Assembly (NCBI RefSeq): GCF_000378485.1
Contig: NZ_KB899968.1
Location: 186,001 to 250,000, forward strand
Length of the DNA stretch: 64,000 nt
Origin: Flavobacterium rivuli WB 3.3-2 = DSM 21788
Lineage (GTDB): Bacteria > Bacteroidota > Bacteroidia > Flavobacteriales > Flavobacteriaceae
Reading direction: 5' to 3'
Shown piece after piece: positions 17,133 to 24,948 of the stretch (position 1 is the first letter of the stretch; every line of letters starts with the position of its first letter). Made by a program: the position numbers and the translations under genes. The notes beneath the pieces were generated by a model. The model was not told where the DNA came from. It made no database searches and saw nothing but the letters and a program-made list of their open reading frames with translations.

Positions 17133-17162
17133 TTTGATATATGGAAAATAAGTGTAATTTTG
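17133..17162 (+). promoter_or_regulatory. Promoter of rpmE2
   Basis: TTTG (17133-17136), 18 bases, TAATTTTG (17155-17162): a near-perfect Bacteroidetes primary promoter. It implies a leader of about 100 bases before the L31 start codon, long enough for autoregulation, though I see no convincing structure in it. Confidence 0.6.
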
Positions 17163-17267
17163 CACCCTGAATTAAAAGTTTACAAACAAAAAGCTTTAAG
17201 GCGTTTACACCTTTCTTTACCGGAAGCTTCAAAACGGATTACAGCCAAACAATAAAAATTTATCAAA

Positions 17268-17543
17268 ATGAAACAAGGTATTCACCCGGAAAATTACAGA
17301 TTAGTTGCATTTAAAGACATGTCTAACGACGAAGTTTTTATTACTAAATCTACTGCTGACACTAAAGAAACAATTACACACGAAGGAGTTGAATATCCGG
17401 TAGTGAAAATGGAGATCTCAAGAACTTCTCACCCTTTCTACACTGGTAAATCTAAACTTATTGATACTGCAGGACGTATTGACAAGTTTAAAACTAAATA
17501 TGCTAAATTTAGCAAAGAGACTAAAGAAACTACTGAAGAGTAA
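17268..17543 (+). CDS. rpmE2: 50S ribosomal protein L31 type B
   Basis: 91-residue ribosomal protein L31 of the zinc-free (B) form: starts [17 protein letters not shown], contains [11 protein letters not shown] and ends in a charged tail; the CxxC zinc ligands of the A form are absent. Part of the large subunit central protuberance/inter-subunit bridge. Single-gene unit with its own promoter and a strong terminator. Confidence 0.95.
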   Translation: MKQGIHPENYRLVAFKDMSNDEVFITKSTADTKETITHEGVEYPVVKMEISRTSHPFYTGKSKLIDTAGRIDKFKTKYAKFSKETKETTEE

Positions 17544-17569
17544 TCTTTATCTTTGTATACCATATAAGA

Positions 17570-17597
17570 AGCCTTCCGGAAACGGAGGGCTTTTTTT
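17570..17597 (+). terminator. Intrinsic terminator of rpmE2
   Basis: Stem AGCCTTCCG / CGGAGGGCT with a GAAA loop followed by a run of T (17591-17597). Confidence 0.85.
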
Positions 17598-17599
17598 AT

Positions 17600-18325
17600 G
17601 CTTATGCGCTAAGGGTCTTAGTGGCTTAGATACTTAGAACTTACGCGCCTATAATTTAAACTGTACCATATTCATCTCTCTCCTTTGGAGCTATAGTATG
17701 GACACATCTTTTTAACGATTTGAAAGTACTTAAGAGTGAGCATATATGAGTGAAGCTAAGGCCTTAAACTTCGTTGCGTTAAGCAAAATATAAGTTGAGG
17801 TGTTAAGAATCATTTGCTGTTTGAGCGTAGCGAGCTTGCCTGCCGGCATAGGCAGGTTCAAATGATTTAGCCGAAGCTTGTATTTTGTAGCATAAGAAGT
17901 TAGAGCCTTGTCCCGATAGCTATCGGGATTGCTTCTTTTGTTTCAAGACAAAAGAAGAGAATAAAGAATAATTAGCTGTGTCCATGCGATACTTTCGGAG
18001 AAGGGTTAGGGGAGAGGACTTTTCAAGAAGATACTTAGCTACTAAGGCTCTTAGTACCTAAGTTCCTTTTTTAGTTCTACAAGTATAAAAGTAAAATCAA
18101 GGCTAATTTATAACTTAAACATTTGAGTGTAGCTGCACCCTATCCTTCGGAGAGGGCTGGGGAGAGGACAGAAAATATGTCTACATTATACACTTTGGAG
18201 AGGGGTTGAGTGAGAGGACCTGGATAAAAACTCTTAGGCTCTAAGAACCTAAGTTCCTTAGAGCCTAAACTCTTATAAAAACCTAAGAAACTAAGTTTCT
18301 CAGAAACTAAGTGCCTTACTTTTTT
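17600..18325. repeat. Non-coding gap filled with several repeat types
   Basis: No credible gene in about 760 bases. Seen from left to right: CTTAG-rich motifs (17610-17645); an inverted repeat AATCATTTG (17808-17816) / CAAATGATT (17859-17867) that encloses a second hairpin (GCCTGCC...GGCAGG); the perfect 18-base palindrome TCCCGATAGCTATCGGGA (17911-17928); copies of the GAGAGGGCTGGGGAGAGGAC repeat (about 17995-18020, 18135-18172, 18190-18220); and CTTAG inverted repeats, the clearest being TTAGGCTCTAAG (18234-18245) with CTTAGAGCCTAA (18257-18268). The density suggests a landing site for small palindromic elements. Confidence 0.65.
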
Positions 18326-18327
18326 TG

Positions 18328-18335
18328 TAACTTTG
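18328..18335 (+). promoter_or_regulatory. -7 box of the GlmU-like gene
   Basis: TAACTTTG, 26 bases before the start codon; fits TAnnTTTG. The -33 position lies in repeat sequence and is weak. Confidence 0.4.
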
Positions 18336-18360
18336 AAACAACTTTGTAACCCTGTAAAAA

Positions 18361-19539
18361 ATGAACTACATTCTTTTTGACGGCCCGGTACGCAATACCC
18401 TGCTGCCGTTTACCTTTACCCGCCCCGTGGCAGATATCCGCATAGGCATACTTACCATTCGCGAAAAATGGGAAAAATACCTTGGCTATACCACAACTAC
18501 TATAACTGAGGAATATCTCGCAGATAAATTCCCGATGGTGGAGATGGAGAAGAATGTAATGATTAATGCGGCCTACCTGCCTAATGAGGTTTTGGCTGAA
18601 ATGGTTATGGCACTCGAAGAGAACCAGGCTATTTTTAGCGGTGATGAGGTTATTGCCTTTTATACTACAGATACTCAGGACGAAGTAGATTTTGATGAAT
18701 ATGATATTATAGAATATAGCGAAGAAGGGCTTAAGATAGAGCACGTTTGGGATATCTTTAAAAAGAATGACGCTGCCCTTCGTGAAGATTTTGAATTACT
18801 TACCGAAGACCGCATATCGCAGCGCATACCTGCCAGCGTAAATACTATATCACCCGAAAATATTTTTATTGAAGAAGGTGCTAAACTCGAATTTGTTACC
18901 CTAAATGCTTCTACCGGGCCAATATACATAGGTAAAAATTCCGAAATTATGGAAGGCTCTATTATACGCGGGCCATTTGCTTTGTGCGAAGGTGCCGTTG
19001 TAAAACTGGGTGCTAAAGTGTATGGTGCCACTACAGTAGGGCCGGAATGCAGAATAGGGGGCGAGGTAAGCAACTCGGTACTGTTTGGCTATTCTAATAA
19101 AGGCCATGATGGGTTTTTAGGAAACTCGGTATTGGGCGAATGGTGTAACCTGGGTGCCGATACTAATAACTCTAACCTTAAAAACAACTATGAAGAGGTT
19201 AAATTATGGAACTATGATAAAGGTAGTTTTGTAAAAACCGGACTTCAGTTTTGCGGCCTCATGATGGGTGACCATAGTAAAAGTGGTATCAATACCATGT
19301 TTAATACCGGTACCGTAGTGGGGGTTTGTGCCAATATTTTTGGCAGTGGCTTTCCGCGCAATTTTGTACCAAGCTTTTCGTGGGGCGGTGCAGCGGGTAT
19401 GGTAACGTATGATGTTAAAAAAGCTTTTGAAACTGCCCGTGTAGTAATGTCGCGCCGCGATATAGAATTTACGCCTGAAGATGAAGCTATACTGGCTGAA
19501 GTATACCAGCAAACCGAAAAGTTAAGGACGAATAGCTAA
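18361..19539 (+). CDS. GlmU-like sugar nucleotidyltransferase/acetyltransferase
   Basis: 392-residue Bacteroidetes-type GlmU family protein, thought to make UDP-GlcNAc from GlcN-1-P for peptidoglycan and lipid A. N-terminal nucleotidyltransferase-like part (about 1-190, MNYILFDGPVRNTLLPFTFTRPVADIR) with TRPV in place of the canonical GlmU uridylyl loop, then a left-handed beta-helix of hexapeptide repeats (about 195-345: IYIGKNSEI, GSIIRGPFALCEGAVVKLGAKVYG). It ends in a helical tail. The stop overlaps the next start as TAATG. Either activity alone is possible; family assignment is by overall resemblance. Confidence 0.85.
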   Translation: MNYILFDGPVRNTLLPFTFTRPVADIRIGILTIREKWEKYLGYTTTTITEEYLADKFPMVEMEKNVMINAAYLPNEVLAEMVMALEENQAIFSGDEVIAFYTTDTQDEVDFDEYDIIEYSEEGLKIEHVWDIFKKNDAALREDFELLTEDRISQRIPASVNTISPENIFIEEGAKLEFVTLNASTGPIYIGKNSEIMEGSIIRGPFALCEGAVVKLGAKVYGATTVGPECRIGGEVSNSVLFGYSNKGHDGFLGNSVLGEWCNLGADTNNSNLKNNYEEVKLWNYDKGSFVKTGLQFCGLMMGDHSKSGINTMFNTGTVVGVCANIFGSGFPRNFVPSFSWGGAAGMVTYDVKKAFETARVVMSRRDIEFTPEDEAILAEVYQQTEKLRTNS

Positions 19540-20156
19540 TGGCAGGACAAAGAAGAAGGTCTAAGCCAAAGTATAGTATTGCTACTCTTATTATATTACT
19601 GTTGCTTGCTGTTTTTTACAATTATAATGTAAAAGACACCAAGTCACCGGTTGATAAACACCCTACCGAAGCGCCCGCCAAAAAAGTACGCAAAGCCAAA
19701 AAGCCAAAACGTACCGAAGACCTGCGGAACCTTACGGTTTTTACAGGCAGGGTTATTGGTATAAAAGATGGCGATACGTTTGAAGTGTTATACGACGGGC
19801 AACCCGAACGTGTACGCCTTGCCGATATTGACTGTCCTGAAAAATCGCAGCCTTTTGGCAACAACGCCAAGCAGTTCTCGTCTGACTTGTGTTTTAATAA
19901 AACAGTTACCGTAACCTGCAATGCTAAACGCGACCGCTACGGCCGCCTTATAGGTACTGTTGTAACCGCTGATGGTGTAAACGTAAACGAAGCCCTTGTA
20001 AAACAGGGCTTCGCGTGGCATTATCTGCAATATTCTGATAAGGACGAGTTAACCGGTTACGAGGCTACCGCCCGTAAAAAACACCTTGGCCTTTGGGCTG
20101 ATACCGACCCTACACCGCCGTGGGACTGGCGTCGTGAAAAGCGAAGCGCAAGATAG
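19539..20156 (+). CDS. Thermonuclease (SNase) family protein, membrane-anchored
   Basis: 205 residues: short basic N-terminus, one hydrophobic helix (about 14-30) acting as an anchor or uncleaved signal, a Lys/Pro-rich linker, then a staphylococcal-nuclease OB-fold domain (about 65-195). Catalytic-type residues are visible in KDGDTFEVL, ERVRLADIDCPE (Arg and Asp), and DRYGRLIG. Family members cut DNA and RNA in a calcium-dependent way outside the cytoplasm. Coupled to the GlmU-like gene by a TAATG overlap, but no functional link is obvious. Confidence 0.88.
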   Translation: MAGQRRRSKPKYSIATLIILLLLAVFYNYNVKDTKSPVDKHPTEAPAKKVRKAKKPKRTEDLRNLTVFTGRVIGIKDGDTFEVLYDGQPERVRLADIDCPEKSQPFGNNAKQFSSDLCFNKTVTVTCNAKRDRYGRLIGTVVTADGVNVNEALVKQGFAWHYLQYSDKDELTGYEATARKKHLGLWADTDPTPPWDWRREKRSAR

Positions 20157-20160
20157 TTTA

Positions 20161-20313
20161 CAGTCGCAGTCACAGTTTTCAGATGCTATGTGTACTAAAT
20201 GCCAAAGGCGTAAAACCTATGTTTATGCAAAGCAGGAGTTCTATGCTACTATGTGGTGATTTTTTGAAGATAGATAAGGCAGAGTTTAAAACTGAAAACT
20301 GCGACTGCCACTG
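20161..20313. repeat. Dispersed inverted repeat, CAGTCGCAGT family
   Basis: CAGTCGCAGTCACAGTTTTC plus AG (20161-20182) is the reverse complement of 20292-20313 with 20 of 22 positions matching; about 110 bases lie between. Same family as 10340-10466, again between convergent genes. Confidence 0.65.
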
Positions 20314-20322
20314 AAAACTTAA

Positions 20323-20772
20323 TTAATCGTCTATTCTTAAAAATTTACCGTTAGCATCAAATTCTAACTCCAGGTCATTGGTGAATTCCAATTTATAGCC
20401 ATAACGCTCTCTGTCTAATTTTTCTACAGATAAACCTTTGTAGTTTTGAGCTACATAGGCAGCTATGGCTTTTGGTAAAACCGATGCTGGTAGAGTACCC
20501 CTGTTGGCATCAAGTTCTTCCCAGTTGCCTTTTCCGTCAAATTCAATTTCGGTGCCGCCTGTAAACTGAACTTTATATTCTGTTTTGGTAATTTCCTTAT
20601 CCTCTATAATATAGCTTGTAGCCTGGTTTGGGAAATTGGTTTTAATAAAAGTTTGTGCCGTTGCTGGTAATTCAGCAATTGTAATTTTGCGCTTTTGGGC
20701 ATTGCAGGCAAAACAGGCTAATGATGTAACCGCTAAAATAAATGTCTTTGTGTATCCCATTGAAGTTTTCAT
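20323..20772 (-). CDS. PepSY-like (DUF2874) secreted protein
   Basis: 149 residues: signal peptide (to about residue 25, ACFACNAQ) and two PepSY-like repeats, each with the pattern xYxVxFxxGxExEFDxxGxW: KTEYKVQFTGGTEIEFDGKGNW and YGYKLEFTNDLELEFDANGKF. Such proteins are periplasmic and in Bacteroidetes are frequently strongly controlled by an adjacent two-component system. One lies directly upstream here in the same direction, 145 bases away across a repeat. Confidence 0.8.
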   Translation of the reverse strand: MKTSMGYTKTFILAVTSLACFACNAQKRKITIAELPATAQTFIKTNFPNQATSYIIEDKEITKTEYKVQFTGGTEIEFDGKGNWEELDANRGTLPASVLPKAIAAYVAQNYKGLSVEKLDRERYGYKLEFTNDLELEFDANGKFLRIDD

Positions 20773-20840
20773 GATATCTTGTTTTTAAATTATAGTACAA
20801 GATTATAACCTGAATCTGGAAACAAATGGGAATAATAAAA

Positions 20841-20903
20841 AAACCACGAATTGCACAAATTACCAAAAATCAAATTGGTGTTAATTAGTGAAATTCGTGG
20901 TTA
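20841..20903. repeat. Dispersed inverted repeat, CACGAATT family (copy 1)
   Basis: ACCACGAATT (20843-20852) pairs with AATTCGTGGT (20892-20901), with CACAAATT-type sequence inside. Copies at 23034-23105, 35684-35741 and 61668-61741. Confidence 0.65.
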
Positions 20904-20917
20904 AAATTAGGAGTAAT

Positions 20918-22228
20918 TTATCGCTTATCAGGAAATTGGATGGTAAATGTATGAATGCCGGTATAGCTATATTTTACAGCCAGTTTATAGCTGTTGGCAA
21001 TAGACCATACTATAGAAAGCCCTAAGCCGGTAGACTGCTCATTGTTAGAGCTTCGGTAAAAACGGTCGAATACCTGCTCGTCATCCAGCGGCTTATTGCT
21101 GCCCGTATTTTGTACCGAAAGGCTGTTGTGGATTATAGTAATGGTAACCATTCCGCCGGCATGGTTGTGTACCAGTGCATTTTTTAAAAGGTTGGTAACA
21201 AGTGTTAGTGCCAGCCCCTTATTCATAGGGAAGCTTAACTTGCCCTGTTGCACAACGTCTATTTTTATTTCCCTGAATTCTGCGAGGTCGGAAAAATCAT
21301 CAGTAAGCTGGGTAATGAGTTCATTAAAGTTTACGGGCTCTTCATCGGCATATTGCCGGTTTTCAATTTTAGAAAGCAGCAACAGCGATTTATTAAGCCG
21401 GACCAAACGGTTAAGGGTATCGCTTATTTTGCCTATCTCCATCATTTGCTCATTAGGCAGGTTACTGTTCTCGGCAAACAACTCCAGTTTATTAAGGCTT
21501 ATAGCTAATGGAGTTTGCAGCTCGTGCGATGCATTTTCTATAAACTGTTTCTGGCTTGAGTAGATAGCCTCACTACGGTGCAAAAGGTCTTCGAGTTCAT
21601 GGCCTAAAACCTCAAATTCAGACACGTGCGATTCCGGTGCGGTAAACGCTTTACCGGTGCCCAGTTTATAATTTTTAAGTTTATCCAGTAGTTGATAAAA
21701 TGATTTCCAGACTTTGCGAAGTATAAAGCGGTTAAGCAAAGCAATACTTACAACCAGCATAACATAAAGGGAAACCAGCGCGGTAAGCAGGTCTTCCAAT
21801 AGTTCGTCCTCCTCAACCATGCTGGCACGAATGGTAAGTTTGTACGGATTGCCTTTGGCATCATTAAATACCGTTTCTAAAATACGAATGGGCTGGTCTT
21901 CATCATCATATTCAGAAAACTCGAATGTGCTTATTAATTTATTAGAAAAGTCGTAACTGCCTTTAGGGAGCGGTGTAATTTTAAACTGGTTAATTCCAAA
22001 TTCGGGCGTGTTCAGAACATCCGGATTAGCATACGCTTCACGCTCGATCAGTATTTTAGAATTTTTAAGCCCGTCGTCTATATTGTCATATACTTCATCT
22101 AAAATCACAGCATAAAACAGCCCTGCCCATACGGCAACTACCACAAGTAGTGCTACAATCAGGTAGCGCAAAGTGTAATTTTGCAGCGAACTACTTTTTT
22201 TATTTGATGATGTATTTGTTGTATTCAT
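20918..22228 (-). CDS. Two-component sensor histidine kinase
   Basis: 436-residue inner-membrane kinase. Two transmembrane helices (about residues 21-44 and 140-162) flank a periplasmic sensor of about 95 residues; then a HAMP-like linker, HisKA with the H-box FIENASHELQTPLAIS, N-box TLVTNLLKNALVHNH, and G-box GLGLSIVWSIANSY. Pairs with the OmpR-type regulator 36 bases upstream in the same direction. Signal unknown; the downstream PepSY-like protein is a candidate target. Confidence 0.9.
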   Translation of the reverse strand: MNTTNTSSNKKSSSLQNYTLRYLIVALLVVVAVWAGLFYAVILDEVYDNIDDGLKNSKILIEREAYANPDVLNTPEFGINQFKITPLPKGSYDFSNKLISTFEFSEYDDEDQPIRILETVFNDAKGNPYKLTIRASMVEEDELLEDLLTALVSLYVMLVVSIALLNRFILRKVWKSFYQLLDKLKNYKLGTGKAFTAPESHVSEFEVLGHELEDLLHRSEAIYSSQKQFIENASHELQTPLAISLNKLELFAENSNLPNEQMMEIGKISDTLNRLVRLNKSLLLLSKIENRQYADEEPVNFNELITQLTDDFSDLAEFREIKIDVVQQGKLSFPMNKGLALTLVTNLLKNALVHNHAGGMVTITIIHNSLSVQNTGSNKPLDDEQVFDRFYRSSNNEQSTGLGLSIVWSIANSYKLAVKYSYTGIHTFTIQFPDKR

Positions 22229-22264
22229 AATCTTCGTTAGAGTAAAAAATGTTCCCTCCGGGGG

Positions 22265-22942
22265 TTAGGGGGCGGTAATTTTATAACCCATACCATACAC
22301 GGCCTGTATGTCAGCTTCGGCGGCGGCATCTTTAAGTTTCTTGCGGAGGTTTTTTATTTGAGAATATACAAAGTCGAGATTATCGGCCTGGTCTATGTAA
22401 TCGCCCCAAACCGATTCTGCTAATGCAGTTTTGTTAACCAGCCTGTTGGGGTTAATCATAAAATAATATAAGAGGTCAAATTCCTTGCGGTTTAGCGTCA
22501 GATAGTTATTATCAACGGTTACAGTACGCAATTCGGGCGATAATTTAATGTTTCCTAACGTTATAAAGCTGTCACCATCGTGGCTTTTTCTGCGTATAGC
22601 CGATTTTATACGGGCATGCAGCTCGGCTAAATGAAAAGGTTTGGCAAGGTAATCATCGGCACCAAGGTCGAGCCCGGTTACTTTATCATCAACACTGTCT
22701 TTGGCAGAAATTATAATTACGGCCTCTTTTTTATTAAGGTTTTTAAGTTCGCGAACCAAATCGAGTCCACTGCCATTAGGAAGCATAATATCTATGAGTA
22801 CGCAATCATAATCATACGAACCTATTTTATCAATACCCGATATATAATCATGAGCGGTTTCTACAAGGTATTTTTCTTTTTCAAGCGATTCCCGAATTAC
22901 TTCCCTAAGTCCCTGTTCGTCTTCTACAATAAGGATTTTCAT
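22265..22942 (-). CDS. OmpR-family response regulator
   Basis: 225-residue regulator: receiver domain (about 1-118) with VEDE, phosphoacceptor Asp in CVLIDIMLPNGSG, Ser in IIISAKD and Lys in DYLAKPF; then a winged-helix DNA-binding domain (about 128-225) with LNRKEFDLLYYFMINPNRLVNK and VYGMGYKI. Start is ATG 22942 (MKILIVED); an upstream ATG would pass over the promoter-like box at 22967-22974. Partner is the histidine kinase downstream. Confidence 0.92.
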   Translation of the reverse strand: MKILIVEDEQGLREVIRESLEKEKYLVETAHDYISGIDKIGSYDYDCVLIDIMLPNGSGLDLVRELKNLNKKEAVIIISAKDSVDDKVTGLDLGADDYLAKPFHLAELHARIKSAIRRKSHDGDSFITLGNIKLSPELRTVTVDNNYLTLNRKEFDLLYYFMINPNRLVNKTALAESVWGDYIDQADNLDFVYSQIKNLRKKLKDAAAEADIQAVYGMGYKITAP

Positions 22943-22966
22943 GTTCCCGTGTGGTTTTACGTATAT

Positions 22967-22974
22967 CAAATATA
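22967..22974 (-). promoter_or_regulatory. -7 box of the two-component operon
   Basis: TATATTTG on the minus strand 24 bases before the regulator's ATG fits TAnnTTTG. No clear -33 element. Confidence 0.4.
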
Positions 22975-23033
22975 CCAATTAACGCAGCAAGGAACGATTG
23001 GATTTTGGAAAGAATTAGGAATGGGTATTTTTC

Positions 23034-23105
23034 AGACACGAATTTCACAAATTTACACTAATTCTGTCTCCAAAATAATTCGTGTGAATTTGTGAAATTT
23101 GTGTA
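23034..23105. repeat. Dispersed inverted repeat, CACGAATT family (copy 2)
   Basis: ACACGAATTTCACAAATT at the left (from 23036) and AATTTGTGAAATTTGTGT at the right (to 23104) are near inverted copies, with a second AATTCGTGTGAATT block inside. Confidence 0.65.
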
Positions 23106-23110
23106 AAAAA

Positions 23111-24712
23111 TTATTTTTTTCTTACCCGTTTTAATACCAATAAATTCAAAGGGTTAATCCCTAATCCAGTTACATTGCTGCGGGTAAAACGCGATGCCTT
23201 ATCATAAAACAGGGGTACAACCGGAGCTTCCTGCATAACTAATTCATCCATCTTTTTATATAACTCAATGCGTTTGGCATCATCGGTTTCTAAAAAGGCG
23301 GCATCATATAGTTTATCAAATTCGGTATTTTTAAAATGCGTGTAATTAGGGCCGCCCGGCGAGAAATTTTTGCTGTAAAAAAGCGACAGGTAATTCTCTG
23401 CATCGGGGTAATCGGCAATCCAGCTGGCTTTAAAAAATCCCACTTTTCCGTTAGATACCGATTGTGTTAGCGTGCTCGGTGGGTTGACATCTACAGTAAC
23501 ATTAAGTCCCACCTTTTGCCATTCACGCTGTAAATATTCAGCAATATCAAGGTAGGAGGCACTGGTGCTCATTTGCACGGTAGGGTTGTTGTCGCCCGTT
23601 TGCTTTTTATAATCGGCAATCAGTTCACGGGCTTTAGCAGGGTTATAATCATAACCTTTGGCACCAAAACCCGGCAAGCCACTTGGTATCATCCCGTTTG
23701 TGGCAGCTGTACCCATACCGTTACGCAGGAATAAAATCATCTTCGCCCTGTCAAAACCATAATTCAATGCCTGGCGAATGCGTTTATCTTTCACGGCTTT
23801 ATCACCACCATCGAGCCTGAAACCAAGATATTCGGTATTAAGGTATGGGCCGGTAATCATTTTTACATCCTTTTTATATATAGAAGCCAGCTCACCTTTA
23901 GGAGTAAGTATCTCATCTTTATAAGACGGGTCCAAGCCCGAAACAAAATCGAGCTTACCCTGAACGAACTGCAGGAAACCACTTTGCTTATCGGGTAAAA
24001 ATGTAATGGCAACCGCTTCAAGATATGGGAGTTGTACACCTTGTTCATCTTTCTCAAAATATAAAGGATTTTTACGAAGTACAAGTTTTACATTCTCTTC
24101 CCAGATTTTAAACCGGAAAGGCCCTGTACCAATAGGGTTCGACCTGAAATCATATCCTGATTTTTCAAAAGCTTCGTGTGGTACAACCGATGCATACTTC
24201 ATGGTTAGCAATCCTAAAAAGGCAGGGAAGGTTTTATTCAGCCTGATCTCGAAAACCGAATCGTTTACCGCTTCAAACTTCTCTACGCTTTGCAATATCC
24301 AGCGTCCGGGAGCTGCAATCTTTTCGTCGAGCAAACGGTTCAGGCTATAGGTAAAGTCAGATGCGACAACAGTTCGTGTACTGTCTTTCCCAAAAAGGCT
24401 GCTTTTATGAAAATACACATCGTTGCGCAAAATAAAAGTATAGGTTTTGCCATCGGGAGATATGGTCCACGATTTGGCAATATCCGGTTTAATATGCAGG
24501 CTGTCGTCAAGTTGCACAAGTCCGTTAAAAAGTTGGTTGGCAACCCATATTGATGGGCGAATTTTAGCAAATGCAGGGTCGAGGGAGTTTACAGCTGCGT
24601 TTTCGTTATAGCGAAACACAAGGTTGTCTCTTTGCTCCTCTAATTTTTTTGAGCAGGAAATAAAAAGTAACAAAAAACTAACAGGATACAGATATTTTAA
24701 AATATAGCGCAT
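23111..24712 (-). CDS. Peptide ABC transporter substrate-binding lipoprotein (SBP family 5)
   Basis: 533-residue DppA/OppA-like binding protein. Lipobox LLLFISCS places the lipidated Cys near residue 20. Family signatures: NSLDPAFA, the ANQLFNGLVQLD block, IKPDIAKSWTISPDGKTYTFILR, and IRQALNYGFDRAKMI. The usual permease and ATPase genes are not adjacent, so the transporter must be completed elsewhere or the protein acts alone. Expressed as a single gene between two unrelated units. Confidence 0.88.
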   Translation of the reverse strand: MRYILKYLYPVSFLLLFISCSKKLEEQRDNLVFRYNENAAVNSLDPAFAKIRPSIWVANQLFNGLVQLDDSLHIKPDIAKSWTISPDGKTYTFILRNDVYFHKSSLFGKDSTRTVVASDFTYSLNRLLDEKIAAPGRWILQSVEKFEAVNDSVFEIRLNKTFPAFLGLLTMKYASVVPHEAFEKSGYDFRSNPIGTGPFRFKIWEENVKLVLRKNPLYFEKDEQGVQLPYLEAVAITFLPDKQSGFLQFVQGKLDFVSGLDPSYKDEILTPKGELASIYKKDVKMITGPYLNTEYLGFRLDGGDKAVKDKRIRQALNYGFDRAKMILFLRNGMGTAATNGMIPSGLPGFGAKGYDYNPAKARELIADYKKQTGDNNPTVQMSTSASYLDIAEYLQREWQKVGLNVTVDVNPPSTLTQSVSNGKVGFFKASWIADYPDAENYLSLFYSKNFSPGGPNYTHFKNTEFDKLYDAAFLETDDAKRIELYKKMDELVMQEAPVVPLFYDKASRFTRSNVTGLGINPLNLLVLKRVRKK

Positions 24713-24948
24713 GTACTGGAAATAATATAACGATTAGTGTCTTTTTTAAATGCTAAATTGATTATTGTGTAAAACAATTCTATTTTACGTGCAGTAAATT
24801 TCATTATATCAGTGTTTTGGTTGTAAGTTGATTTAAATTTTAACATTTTATATATAAAATTTTCATAATTTAACCGCCCGCTTTTTACTAAGACCTTTAT
24901 AGCTGTAAACGGCATAAAGATATTGTATTTGGCCTAAATAATGAAGCA

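Noticed and set aside
17544..18360. Hidden gene or tRNA in the 800-base gap after rpmE2
   Set aside because: No open frame with protein-like sequence and no cloverleaf was found; the sequence is accounted for by repeats.
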